Below are positions 29,435-38,214 of a DNA stretch of 64,000 nt, one piece after another (the stretch's first letter is position 1; the number at the start of each line of letters is the position of its first letter). The position numbers and the translations under genes are program-made. The DNA lies in the NCBI GenBank assembly GCA_016125585.1, contig WGLL01000011.1, positions 310,001 through 374,000 of the forward strand, written 5' to 3'. Below the pieces are notes generated by a model, which worked only from the letters and a program-made list of their open reading frames with translations, did not search any database and was not told where the DNA came from. This DNA is from Caulobacter sp. GTDB taxonomy: Bacteria > Pseudomonadota > Alphaproteobacteria > Caulobacterales > Caulobacteraceae.

Positions 29435-29507
29435 TCGGCCCCGCCGTCGAGTCAGAGGGCCTTGTATCGCCGCTGGGCCGGGGTCACAAGGCTGGTGGCT
29501 CCAACGG

Positions 29508-29825
29508 GTGGAGCGGGAAGTGTTCGAGGCGGTGTTGGAACGAAGGGCCCTGACCATTGTCGAGCGTGTCCGGCTGGGTCTGCGCTGGTACGGGCTGGTG
29601 GTCTGCGTGCTGTTGATCGTCGTTGCGGTCGCGGCCTGGGCCGCCAATCTGCGGGCGACATGGTCGGACGGCGACCTGACCGGCAAGCTGTGGCTGAGCC
29701 TGGTCACCCTGGGCGTCATCGCCGCCTTCGTCTGGTTCTTCCGGGTGATCGAGGCCTCGCGCCGCCAGCTGCTGGCCCGCACGGTGATCAGGGAGGATGG
29801 CGATGCAGATCCAGCTGAACGGTGA
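29508..29825 (+). CDS. Small two-helix membrane protein
   Basis: A 105-residue product read from a GTG ([21 protein letters not shown]). Two hydrophobic segments are evident, [19 protein letters not shown] and [18 protein letters not shown], with a basic, soluble tail. Its end overlaps the thiS start by about 23 bases, suggesting co-translation. No family recognised and the start is uncertain. It is supported by codon-like composition, membrane topology and coupling to thiS. Confidence 0.5.
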   Translation: MEREVFEAVLERRALTIVERVRLGLRWYGLVVCVLLIVVAVAAWAANLRATWSDGDLTGKLWLSLVTLGVIAAFVWFFRVIEASRRQLLARTVIREDGDADPAER

Positions 29826-30003
29826 GTCGCGCGTCCTGGAGGGCGTCGACACCATCGCCGGGCTGATCGCCCATCTGGGCCTGGACGGTCGCAAGGTGGC
29901 GGTGGAGCGCAATCTCGAGATCGTGCCCAAGTCGACCTATGCCGAGGCGCCGGTGATGGACGGCGACCGGATCGAGATTGTCACCTTCATCGGCGGGGGT
30001 TGA
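29803..30003 (+). CDS. thiS: Sulfur carrier protein ThiS
   Basis: Ubiquitin-like carrier that delivers sulfur as a C-terminal thiocarboxylate for thiazole formation in thiamine synthesis. The 66-residue product starts [10 protein letters not shown] and ends with the diagnostic GlyGly (FIGGG). The ATG at 29803 is preferred: GGGAGG lies six bases before it, while the ATG at 29797 directly abuts that site. It is followed by thiG after 39 bases. Confidence 0.95.
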   Translation: MQIQLNGESRVLEGVDTIAGLIAHLGLDGRKVAVERNLEIVPKSTYAEAPVMDGDRIEIVTFIGGG

Positions 30004-30042
30004 GCCTCCCATCGGCGGCGCGGCTGGTGTAATCCCGTCTGC

Positions 30043-30819
30043 ATGAGCACAAACGACACCTGGACCGTCGCCGGCCGCACCTTCTCCTCCCGACTGATCG
30101 TCGGCACCGGCAAATACAAGGACTACCAGACCAACGCCGACGCGGCCCGGGCCGCCGGCGCCGAGATCGTCACCGTGGCCGTGCGCCGGGTGAACCTGAC
30201 CGATCCGTCGCAGCCTCTGCTGATGGATTTCGTCAAACCCGATGAGTTCACCTATCTGCCCAACACCGCCGGCTGCTTCACCGGCGAGGAGGCGGTGCGC
30301 ACCCTGCGGCTGGCCCGCGAGGCCGGCGGCTGGTCGCTGGTCAAGCTGGAGGTGCTGAGCGACCCCAAGACCCTTTATCCGGACATGGAAGAGACCCTGC
30401 GAGCCCTCAAGCTGCTGGTCGCCGAAGGCTTTGACGTGATGGTCTACTGCACCGACGACCTGGTCTACTGCCGCAAGCTGGAGGAAGCCGGCGCCGCCGC
30501 CATCATGCCGCTGGGCGCCCCGATCGGCTCGGGCCTCGGCATCCAGAACAAGGTCAACCTGCGCCTCATCGTCGAGCAGACCACCGTTCCGGTGCTGGTG
30601 GACGCCGGGGTCGGCACCGCCTCCGACGCCACCGTGGGCATGGAACTGGGTTGCGACGGCATCCTGATGAATACCGCCATCGCCGAGGCCAAGGACCCCA
30701 TCCTGATGGCCAGCGCCATGAAGCATGCGGTGATCGCCGGCCGCGAAGCCTATCTGGCCGGCCGCATGCCGCGGCGGCTGTACGCAGATCCGTCCTCGCC
30801 GCTGGCGGGCCTGATCTGA
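30043..30819 (+). CDS. thiG: Thiazole synthase
   Basis: Forms the thiazole phosphate ring from DXP, ThiS thiocarboxylate and dehydroglycine. The 258-residue TIM-barrel has [56 protein letters not shown] and the phosphate-binding [14 protein letters not shown], all typical. thiS-thiG stand without thiF, thiE or thiO next to them. No TPP riboswitch was seen before the unit. Confidence 0.96.
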   Translation: MSTNDTWTVAGRTFSSRLIVGTGKYKDYQTNADAARAAGAEIVTVAVRRVNLTDPSQPLLMDFVKPDEFTYLPNTAGCFTGEEAVRTLRLAREAGGWSLVKLEVLSDPKTLYPDMEETLRALKLLVAEGFDVMVYCTDDLVYCRKLEEAGAAAIMPLGAPIGSGLGIQNKVNLRLIVEQTTVPVLVDAGVGTASDATVGMELGCDGILMNTAIAEAKDPILMASAMKHAVIAGREAYLAGRMPRRLYADPSSPLAGLI

Positions 30820-30875
30820 TTGCCGCCCCGTCCCCTGAGGTCTAACCTTGGTCGTTGGTATCGGGGGGCTGATTG

Positions 30876-32495
30876 ATGCGCGCTGTGTGGTTGCTGGGCT
30901 CTGTCCTGTCGCTGGTGTCAATGACGGCTCCGGTGGCCGAGCCCTTCGTCGCAACGGCCATCTCTCCGGTCTGCAGTCCCGGCGCGGCGGACCCGTCGGC
31001 GACGATTTCCGCCGTCATGCTCCCGGGTTTCGGCACCGGCGGCATGATTGTCGCCACCGTCAATCCCGAGGCTCAACGCTGGTTCGACTATGGTCTGCAA
31101 TCGACCTGGGCCTTTGCTCACGCCCAGGGACGCGATGGCTTCAAGGAGGCGGCGCGCCTGGATCCCGACTGCGCGATGTGCGCCTGGGGCGAGGCCCTGG
31201 CCGCCGGTCCGACGATCAACTTCGGCATCTCGCCCAAGGAACGGGCCGAAGCGCTCGTCCTGGCCCGGCGGGCGGTGGCCCTGTCGGCCGGATCGCCGGA
31301 CCGGGACCGGCAACTGATCTACGCCATGGTCAGGCGTTATAGCCGGGGCGACAAGGCCTACGCCAAGGCCATGGCCGCCCTCGCCAAGGCCTGGCCCGAT
31401 GACGATTCGGTTCAAATTCTCGCCGCCGACGCCTGGATGATCGCCGACCAGCCGAAGGCGGCCATCCCGCTTCTGGAGACCGTTCTGGCCCGCAATCCGA
31501 CCAGCACCGGAGCCATCCACTTCTACATCCACGCCAGCGAATGGATCGGCAAACCGGGCCTTGCGGAGCAGTACGCCAACACTCTTCAGGACCTGGCGCC
31601 GGGCGCCAGCCATCTGATTCATATGCCCTCGCATACCTATTACCAGATCGGCCGCTACCGCGACGCCGCCCGGGCCAATCTGGATGCGATCAAGGTCGAT
31701 CAGGCGGCGATGACCCGGCCCGGCGCGCCGGAGGTCGCGTGGAAAATTCCCTACTACGGCCACAACGTCGCCTTTGCGATGGGCGGCGCCCTGATGTCCG
31801 GGGAGACCGCCGCCGGGCTCGGCATCGCGCAGCAGTACAGCGCCATTCCGGTCGAGACCCTGAAACAGGGCGGTGCCTATGCCCAGCGCGGCGCCGGCTC
31901 GGCCTGGATCGCCTACGGCCGGTTCGCCGATGTTGACAAGGTTTTGGCCATGGAGGCCCCTGACAAGGGTCTGCCTTACGTCCGCGCCCTCTGGCGCTAC
32001 GGTCGCGGCGAAGCCTTAGCCCGGCAGGGCGACGCGGCCGGGGTCAGGGCAGAGGCGGCGAAGATGCGTGACCCGTCGGAAGTCGGCGCGATCAAGGATC
32101 GCAACATGATCGCCCTGGTCGACATCGCCTATCTGACGCTGATCGGCCGCGCGGCCATGCTGGACAAGGACTACGCCGCCGCCGCAGACGCCTATGGCAA
32201 GGCCGCCGCGAAACAGGAACGGATCTTCGCTGACTACCGCGATCCTCCGGCCTGGTGGTGCCCCGCCCGCCGCAGCCTCGCTGCCGCCCTGTTGGCTCAG
32301 GGTAAGGCTCAGGAAGCCCTGGCCGAGACCAGGACTGTGCTCAAGGTCTGGCCCCGCGACCCGATGACCCTGCTGGTGGCGTCACGCGCCAGCAGCAAAC
32401 TGGGGGACCAGGCGACGGCCGCCGCCGATCTGAAAGAGGCCCGCGCCGGTTGGGGCTTCGGCGAGGTGGCGACCACGCCGCTGGCGCTGATCTAA
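30876..32495 (+). CDS. Exported tetratricopeptide-repeat protein
   Basis: A 539-residue protein with an N-terminal hydrophobic signal (MRAVWLLGSVLSLVSMTAPVA) and a region of TPR helices. The segment RWFDYGLQSTWAFAHAQGRDGFKEAARLDPDCAMCAWGEALAAGP is characteristic of a widespread TPR family, and IHFYIHASEW and WWCPARRSLAAALLAQGK occur further on. Such proteins act as scaffolds; no enzymatic motif is visible. The ATG is preceded by GGGGGG; a TTG one codon upstream is the alternative. Its stop overlaps that of the convergent DsbA-like gene. Confidence 0.75.
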   Translation: MRAVWLLGSVLSLVSMTAPVAEPFVATAISPVCSPGAADPSATISAVMLPGFGTGGMIVATVNPEAQRWFDYGLQSTWAFAHAQGRDGFKEAARLDPDCAMCAWGEALAAGPTINFGISPKERAEALVLARRAVALSAGSPDRDRQLIYAMVRRYSRGDKAYAKAMAALAKAWPDDDSVQILAADAWMIADQPKAAIPLLETVLARNPTSTGAIHFYIHASEWIGKPGLAEQYANTLQDLAPGASHLIHMPSHTYYQIGRYRDAARANLDAIKVDQAAMTRPGAPEVAWKIPYYGHNVAFAMGGALMSGETAAGLGIAQQYSAIPVETLKQGGAYAQRGAGSAWIAYGRFADVDKVLAMEAPDKGLPYVRALWRYGRGEALARQGDAAGVRAEAAKMRDPSEVGAIKDRNMIALVDIAYLTLIGRAAMLDKDYAAAADAYGKAAAKQERIFADYRDPPAWWCPARRSLAAALLAQGKAQEALAETRTVLKVWPRDPMTLLVASRASSKLGDQATAAADLKEARAGWGFGEVATTPLALI

Positions 32496-33274
32496 CGCCC
32501 GCTATTCGCCGCCTTGATCGCCGCCTTCAGGGCCTCGGGATCCGCGCCGGGCACCACCGTGTCGCCGATGATGAAAGCCGGGGTGCCGTTCAGCCCCAAG
32601 GTCTTGGCCAGGTTGCGCACGTCGGCGATGTACTGGCGCTGCTTGTCGCTGGCCTCCAGCGCCCGGACCGAGGCCGGCGAGATGCCGTTGCGGGTCAGAA
32701 GATCGTCGACCATGGCGTCGGTGAGGGGCTTGCGCGACATCATCTCCTGATGGCTGTCGAGGAAGAGGCCCTTTTCGCTCAGGGCGCGGGCGGCGGCGGC
32801 GGCGTATTCCGAGGTCGGGCCGAAGTTGCCGAGGGTGTAGTCCTTGAACACGAAGCGGACATCGGGGTTCTCACGAACCAGGGTCATGACCTCCGGCGAG
32901 ATCAGTTTGCAGTAGCCGCAGTTGTAGTCATAGAACTCCACCACCGTGATCTTGCCCTTGGGATTGGCGACGAAATCGCGGCGGTCCCGCTCCAGCTGCG
33001 TGCGGTATTTCGGGATCTTCTTGCGGCCTTCCTCGGCGACCCGCTGTTCCTCGGCCTGCTGCTGCTCCTGCAGCGCCTGGGACATCTCCACCAGCAATTG
33101 CGGGTTCTGCAGCAGATAGGCGCGGACCTTGTCGCCGAAGGCCTTGTCGACCGGGACCTTGCTGGCCTCCTCCGTGGGGGTCGCCGCAGGGGCGGCGGGC
33201 TTGTCGGTCTTGTCGCAGGCGGCCAGGCCAAGCGCGGCGGCCGTAACGCAGGCAAGCAGGGTCGGAAGGCGCAT
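32492..33274 (-). CDS. DsbA-family thiol:disulfide oxidoreductase lipoprotein
   Basis: A 260-residue periplasmic redox protein anchored by lipid (lipobox LAAC, cysteine 20). After a disordered linker and a helical region rich in glutamine and glutamate comes a thioredoxin fold with the active site DYNCGYC (119-122) and the cis-proline loop NGTPAFIIGD. The CxYC type and the N-terminal helical extension match the Com1/DsbA-like family (including ScsC-like oligomerising proteins). Whether it oxidises or isomerises disulfides cannot be read from sequence. Confidence 0.85.
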   Translation of the reverse strand: MRLPTLLACVTAAALGLAACDKTDKPAAPAATPTEEASKVPVDKAFGDKVRAYLLQNPQLLVEMSQALQEQQQAEEQRVAEEGRKKIPKYRTQLERDRRDFVANPKGKITVVEFYDYNCGYCKLISPEVMTLVRENPDVRFVFKDYTLGNFGPTSEYAAAAARALSEKGLFLDSHQEMMSRKPLTDAMVDDLLTRNGISPASVRALEASDKQRQYIADVRNLAKTLGLNGTPAFIIGDTVVPGADPEALKAAIKAANSGR

Positions 33275-33307
33275 GAAACTCTCTGTCATTCGTGAAGCCG
33301 CGCGTCG

Positions 33308-34714
33308 CTACTGACGCGATGAAGGCGTGTCCCTGGCGAGGTCCTTGAGGTCCTCGTTGCTGGGGTTGGCGGTCAGGACGATATCGGTGGCCCGGCGCCA
33401 GCTGACGCTGTCCTTGTCGAGCAGTTCCCGAGCGCGCATGGCGAAGACCCGCGCCTCGTTGAGACCGCCAAGGCCATAGTAGTATTCGGCGGTCGCCAGC
33501 CGGGCCAGGCCCTCGTCGCCGCGGGCGTCATAGGCCTGGGCCAGAAGCCGCCAGGCGTCCGGGATGTCCTCGTCCAGCAGGGCGCGCTTGAGTTCATCGA
33601 TGCCCTCGTCGCGCTTGGCCGGATCGCCCAGATTGATCAGGGTCTGGCCAAGGTTGATCCGCAGCAGGGGGGCGTTGGGCTTGAGCTCAACCGACCGGCG
33701 CTGGGGATATTCGGCCTCCTTGGTACGGGCGAACTCGAACAGCATCTGGCCCTTGAGCTCCCACAGATAGGGGTTTTCCGGCTGTTCCTTGAGCAGGTCG
33801 TCGACCAGGGTGACGGCGCGATTGACGTCCTTCAGGCGGTAGTAGGAGATCGCCCGCGCATACCGCGCGTGGAAGCTCTTGTCGGTCTCCGGATACTTGA
33901 CCAGGGCGGCCTGCGGCGTGGTGAAGCCGATGATCTTGGCCTTCATGATCTCGTGCCGCTCGATCTCCTCGGGCGTGTCGACCACGTCATAGTGCTTCTG
34001 CTTTTCGACCCGGCTGCGCAGCAGTTCGATGCGCTCGGACGACAGCGGGTGGCTGCGGAAATAGGGGAAGCGACGAGCCTCCTGGAAGACTTCCTGGTAG
34101 CGGAATTTGTCGAAGAACTCGACCAGGCCCCGGCCCGACTGGCCGGACGCCTCAAGGAAGCCGACGGCGGCCTGGTCGGCCCGGCCTTCCTGTTCGCGGC
34201 TGTAGCCCAGGGCGCCGAGGGTGCCGAAATAGCCGGAATTGCCGATCAGGACGGCGCCGGCGTCGGGGGCGCCGGCCAGCATGGCCAGGACCCCGAGGCC
34301 CATGGTCAGCAGCATCGGGCGCAGGCCGGCGTTCTGCATGTCGCCCGAGCGCAGGGGGTGGGCGCCGGCGAGGTGTCCGGTCTCATGGGCCATGACGCCC
34401 TTGAGCTGGTTGGGGGTCTCGGTCTCCATGATCAGACCGGTGTTGAAGCCCAGCATCAGGCCCTGGGTCGCGAAGGCGTTGAGGGTCTTGTCGCCGACCA
34501 GGAGGATACGGACATCCTTCGGCGTCAGCCCGGCCGCGATCAGCAGGGGGTCAGCCTCCTGATGCATGATTTCCTCGATCTCGGTGTCGCGCAGCAGCGA
34601 AACCTGATCTTCGGCGAAGGCGGGCAGGGCGGCGGCGTAGACGACGCTGAACGCCGAAAGGGCCGCGATCACGGTGCGGACGGGCCGCCATGAGGAGAAG
34701 GTGCGGGCGCTCAT
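33308..34714 (-). CDS. M48-family metalloprotease with TPR domain (BepA-like)
   Basis: A periplasmic zinc protease of 468 residues. It has a signal peptide (cleavage near AFAED), the zinc motif HETGH at about 110-114, the third ligand in REQEGRAD near 176, and a C-terminal TPR region (about 280-450). This domain order is that of BepA/YfgC, which degrades stalled LptD/BAM substrates and helps outer-membrane protein assembly. The same role is likely, as other envelope genes surround it. It follows rne on the same strand after a hairpin. Confidence 0.88.
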   Translation of the reverse strand: MSARTFSSWRPVRTVIAALSAFSVVYAAALPAFAEDQVSLLRDTEIEEIMHQEADPLLIAAGLTPKDVRILLVGDKTLNAFATQGLMLGFNTGLIMETETPNQLKGVMAHETGHLAGAHPLRSGDMQNAGLRPMLLTMGLGVLAMLAGAPDAGAVLIGNSGYFGTLGALGYSREQEGRADQAAVGFLEASGQSGRGLVEFFDKFRYQEVFQEARRFPYFRSHPLSSERIELLRSRVEKQKHYDVVDTPEEIERHEIMKAKIIGFTTPQAALVKYPETDKSFHARYARAISYYRLKDVNRAVTLVDDLLKEQPENPYLWELKGQMLFEFARTKEAEYPQRRSVELKPNAPLLRINLGQTLINLGDPAKRDEGIDELKRALLDEDIPDAWRLLAQAYDARGDEGLARLATAEYYYGLGGLNEARVFAMRARELLDKDSVSWRRATDIVLTANPSNEDLKDLARDTPSSRQ

Positions 34715-34812
34715 TCGAACAATCTACTCCGATTGCGCCCCCGCGCGGAACTCTACATCCGGCGCGCGATCCGGCGAAGCGGAATTGCCGCCGCCCGGAT
34801 CGTCGCCGTGAC

Positions 34813-34841
34813 CCCGCCCGGCGTCGTCGACGCCGGGCGGG
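34813..34841 (-). terminator. Strong hairpin downstream of rne
   Basis: CCCGCCCGGCGTC and GACGCCGGGCGGG form a perfect 13-bp stem with a three-base loop just after the rne stop. There is no thymine run, so it may protect the 3' end rather than terminate by itself. Confidence 0.5.
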
Positions 34842-34848
34842 CCCAGGA

Positions 34849-37746
34849 CTATTTGCGCCACCAGCCGCGCTTGGGCTTGGCCGGAGGAGCGGTGATTTCG
34901 GCCGGATCGGGCTCGGCCGGCACGACCGGCGCAGGCGCCGGAGCCGGTTCGGGCTCCGCCTGGGCCTGGGGAGCCGGTTCCGGAGCCGCCTCAACCTGAG
35001 GCGCCTCCACCTGTGCCGAATCAGCCTGCGCCGGGGCGGGCGCTTCCGGTTCGGCCGGGGCCGGGATCGCGTCGGCGGCCGGTTGCTCGGCGACGACCTC
35101 GGCTTCCGCATCGGCCTTCTTGCCGCGGCCGCGGGCGCGGCGGGGCTTCTTCACCGGTTCGGGCTCGGGCGTCAGTTCCACCCAGACCTCGTCCGGCGCC
35201 GCGGTGGCGGGAAGCTCGGCGGGAATCTCGGGCGCGATCACGACGGGCGGTTCAGCGGAGCCGGCGACGGCCGGCGCGGCGTCGGTCGCCTCGTTCGTGG
35301 ACTCGACGGGCTCCCGGCGGCCGCGACCGCCACGGGCGCGCCGACTGCGGCCGCCGCGCTCCTCGCGGTCCGGGCGTTCCCCGCGTTCGGGGCGGGGCGC
35401 CCGGTCAGGACCTTCGTCGCTCTCGACCAGTTGCGGCCGGACGGCGTGATCCAGGTTGCCCGGCGTGGCCAGCATGCCGCCGCCTTCCAGGGTGGCGGGA
35501 TCGTGCCACTGGAACGGATCATCGCCGAAGGGCACCCGGGGACGGGCCCAGGCGAAGCCGTCGCGAGGACGATCTTCCTCACGGCTGCGGCGCCCGCCGC
35601 GACGGCCGCGACGACGGCGACGGCCGTCCTTGTCGAGGTCGTCATCGCCGTCCGCTTCGAAGGCTTCGCCGTCGCCCGAGGCCGGACCGGCGGTCGCCGG
35701 CGCCTCATCGGCGTCATCGCGTCGACCGCCCCGACGGCGGCGACGACGGCCGTTGCGGCCTTCGCTGTCGCCGCGAGCGTCTCCGCGTCCCTCATCGCGA
35801 GGCGAACGGTCGGACGCGGCGCTGGATTCGGCCTCGTCCTCTTCGTCGTCGATGATTTCCTCATCGTCCTCGTCCTCTTCGGGCGGAACGAAGTCATCAT
35901 CCTCGACCAGAACCTGGCCGGGCAGGGCGAGGGCGGCGGTGTCCAGCGGGTGCAGGCTGTGCTCGCCGGTGGCGGTGCGTTCCAGCTCATGATCGGCATG
36001 GGCCAGGGCGTCGTCGATCTGGATGGTGACGTAGAGCTGATGCACCTGATGAATGCGGGCCAGATGGCTGCGCTTTTCGTTGAGGATGTAGAGGCCGACC
36101 GCGGCCGGGACCTTCAGCGTCAGCTCGCCGCCGCCACGCAGCGCTTCCATCTCCACGGCGCGCAGGGCCGAGAGGGCCGAGGATTCGACCGAACGGACCC
36201 GGCCGACGCCTTCACAATGGGGGCAGACATGGGTGGTGCCTTCCAGCACGCCGGTGCGGCGGCGCTGGCGGCTGATTTCCATCAGGCCGAAGGAGGAGAT
36301 GCGGCCCATCTGCACCCGGGCGCGATCGTCCTTGAGGTTGTCCTTGAGCACCTTCTCGACGGCGCGATTGTTCTTCGACTCATCCATGTCGATGAAGTCG
36401 ATGACGATCAGCCCGGCCAGATCCCGCAGGCGCAGCTGGCGGCAGGTCTCTTCGGCCGCCTCGAGGTTGGTCTTCAGCGCGGTCGCCTCGATGTTGCGCT
36501 CGCGGGTGGCCTTGCCTGAGTTGACGTCGACGGCGACCAGGGCCTCGGTCTGGTTGATGACCAGATAGCCGCCGGATTTCAGCGGCACGACCGGGGAATA
36601 GATCTGCGACAGCTGGCTCTCGATACGGTGGGCCACGAACAGCGGGGTCGGATCGCGATAGGCCACAACCTTCTTGGCCTGGGCCGGCATGATCATCCGC
36701 ATGAAGTCGCGGGCTTCCTTGTAGCCGGCCTCGCCCTCGACCTGGACGCTGTCGATGTCCTTGTCGAACAGGTCGCGGATGGCCCGTTTGACGAGGTCCT
36801 CTTCCTCGTAGATCAGGGCCGGCGCCACGGAATTGAGGGTCGTCTCGCGGATGTTTTCCCACAGCCGCATCAGATATTCGTAGTCGCGCTTGATCTCGGC
36901 CTTGGTGCGCTTGGCGCCGGCGGTGCGGACGATCAGTCCCAGGCCCTTGGGCACGTCCAGGCTCTGGACAACGGTCTTCAGACGCTTGCGGTCGGTGGCC
37001 GAGACGATCTTGCGCGAGATGCCGCCGCCCCGGTCGGTGTTGGGCATCAAGACGCCGTAGCGTCCCGCCAGGGAGAGGTAGGTGGTCAGGGCCGCGCCCT
37101 TGTTGCCGCGCTCTTCCTTGACGACCTGGACCAGCATGATCTGCCGGCGGCGGATGACGTCCTGGATCTTGTATTTGCGCATGAGGCGGCGACGGCGGCG
37201 CTCGACCTCTTCCTCCATGTCGTCATCGTCGTCGGTGCCGCGCGGGCGGCCGCCGCGATCCTCAGAGCCATGATCGGCGTCGTCATGCGACTCGCCGTCT
37301 TCGTCAGCGGTCTCACCGCTGTCGGTGTCTGCCTCGCCGGCCGAATCGTCATCCTCGAGCACCGCATCGGCGTCCTCGCGGGCGGCCGGCTTGGCGCGGC
37401 CCCGGCCACGGCCGCGATCGCCACCGCGTCCGCGCTTGGGCGGCGCGGGCTCATCGTCCTCCTCGGCGACCTCGCGCATCAGCGCCTCGCGGTCGGCGAG
37501 CGGAATCTGGAAATAGTCGGGGTGGATTTCGTTGAAGGCCAGGAAACCGTGCCGGTTGCCGCCATACTCGATAAAGGCGGCCTGCAGGCTGGGTTCGACC
37601 CGGGTCACCTTGGCGAGATAGATGTTCCCGCGAAGCTGTTTGCGATTGAGGCTTTCAAAGTCGAATTCTTCAATCCGGTTGCCGTCCAGGACGACGACAC
37701 GCGTTTCTTCGGCGTGTGCGGCGTCGATGAGCATTTTTTTCGTCAT
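34849..37746 (-). CDS. rne: Ribonuclease E
   Basis: Endoribonuclease that starts mRNA decay and matures rRNA and tRNA, and scaffolds the degradosome. The 965-residue product has an S1 domain interrupted by a roughly 90-residue charged insertion (about 95-185), a 5' sensor region, the DNase I-like catalytic core with VAVDVNSG (D407) and VIDFIDMDE (about D450), and the zinc-link HVCPHC (508-511). From about 610 on, the sequence is disordered with alternating acidic and basic blocks, as in Caulobacter RNase E that forms condensates. The extreme C terminus KRGWWRK carries the GWW motif that binds PNPase in Caulobacter. A long untranslated leader lies upstream. Confidence 0.97.
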   Translation of the reverse strand: MTKKMLIDAAHAEETRVVVLDGNRIEEFDFESLNRKQLRGNIYLAKVTRVEPSLQAAFIEYGGNRHGFLAFNEIHPDYFQIPLADREALMREVAEEDDEPAPPKRGRGGDRGRGRGRAKPAAREDADAVLEDDDSAGEADTDSGETADEDGESHDDADHGSEDRGGRPRGTDDDDDMEEEVERRRRRLMRKYKIQDVIRRRQIMLVQVVKEERGNKGAALTTYLSLAGRYGVLMPNTDRGGGISRKIVSATDRKRLKTVVQSLDVPKGLGLIVRTAGAKRTKAEIKRDYEYLMRLWENIRETTLNSVAPALIYEEEDLVKRAIRDLFDKDIDSVQVEGEAGYKEARDFMRMIMPAQAKKVVAYRDPTPLFVAHRIESQLSQIYSPVVPLKSGGYLVINQTEALVAVDVNSGKATRERNIEATALKTNLEAAEETCRQLRLRDLAGLIVIDFIDMDESKNNRAVEKVLKDNLKDDRARVQMGRISSFGLMEISRQRRRTGVLEGTTHVCPHCEGVGRVRSVESSALSALRAVEMEALRGGGELTLKVPAAVGLYILNEKRSHLARIHQVHQLYVTIQIDDALAHADHELERTATGEHSLHPLDTAALALPGQVLVEDDDFVPPEEDEDDEEIIDDEEDEAESSAASDRSPRDEGRGDARGDSEGRNGRRRRRRGGRRDDADEAPATAGPASGDGEAFEADGDDDLDKDGRRRRRGRRGGRRSREEDRPRDGFAWARPRVPFGDDPFQWHDPATLEGGGMLATPGNLDHAVRPQLVESDEGPDRAPRPERGERPDREERGGRSRRARGGRGRREPVESTNEATDAAPAVAGSAEPPVVIAPEIPAELPATAAPDEVWVELTPEPEPVKKPRRARGRGKKADAEAEVVAEQPAADAIPAPAEPEAPAPAQADSAQVEAPQVEAAPEPAPQAQAEPEPAPAPAPVVPAEPDPAEITAPPAKPKRGWWRK

Positions 37747-38214
37747 CGATGTTCTCTCTCCGGCAAAGGGCGCGCTCTTGGCGCTGCCGCCGGTCTGTTG
37801 TTACGGCGCGCAGCACGTCGCGAAGCCCGTCGCTCTCGGAAGCGGCGGGGCCTGGCATTTGCGTGATCGGGGCGTGCGCGCGGCCCATGAAGGTCTCTGT
37901 TGTTCCCGTATGCGCCGGTGCGGCGCTGGGGGCGGAAGTGTTTTTGCGTCCTTCCGCAAGGTGCGAGGCCGGACGCCAGCCAGTGGTTCTGCACGGAGCG
38001 GACCCGTCAGATGCGGGGCGCGGCGCGCGGCGCGACTATAGGCGGACCGATGGGGGGAAGGGAAGGGCGCAGGTTGTGACCGGGGGACAACCCCGTCGCA
38101 TGGGCCCGATGTCCAGAAAATATCCATTTTCCTAACCCGGCTTAACCCCTTCTCCACCTCCGCCCTTGCATATGCGGTTCTGATCGTCGGATGGGCGTGT
38201 AATTGAGGCGAAGA
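37747..38214. other. Divergent rne-amiC intergenic region with long rne leader
   Basis: 468 bases without a credible gene; the short frames here are compositional. On the minus strand a TATAGT-like -10 around 38038 would give an rne leader of nearly 300 bases, although no convincing -35 is seen. Nearer amiC is TAACCCGGCTTAACC (around 38133-38147), which resembles a CtrA-type pair of TTAA half-sites but with six rather than seven bases between them. The amiC ribosome-binding site TTGAGGCG is at 38203-38210. Confidence 0.5.
37932..37957 (-). promoter_or_regulatory. Stem-loop in the rne leader
   Basis: GCGGAAG and CTTCCGC form a 7-bp stem with a 12-base loop, GACGCAAAAACA as read in the transcript direction. 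It lies about 190 bases before the rne start. Leader stem-loops mediate RNase E autoregulation in enterobacteria; the same role here is only a suggestion. Confidence 0.35.

Noticed and set aside
29440-29802. TPP riboswitch before thiS
   Set aside because: No CUGAGA or ACCUGAUC-type conserved elements are seen, and the region is coding for a small membrane protein.
34690-36519. A 609-residue open frame opposite rne
   Set aside because: Antisense to the disordered, charged tail of RNase E; the low-complexity arginine/glycine text arises from that repeat-like coding.
38133-38147. CtrA binding site upstream of amiC
   Set aside because: TAACCCGGCTTAAC resembles TTAA-N7-TTAA, but the spacing is six and the first half-site is CTAA. 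Kept only as a remark.
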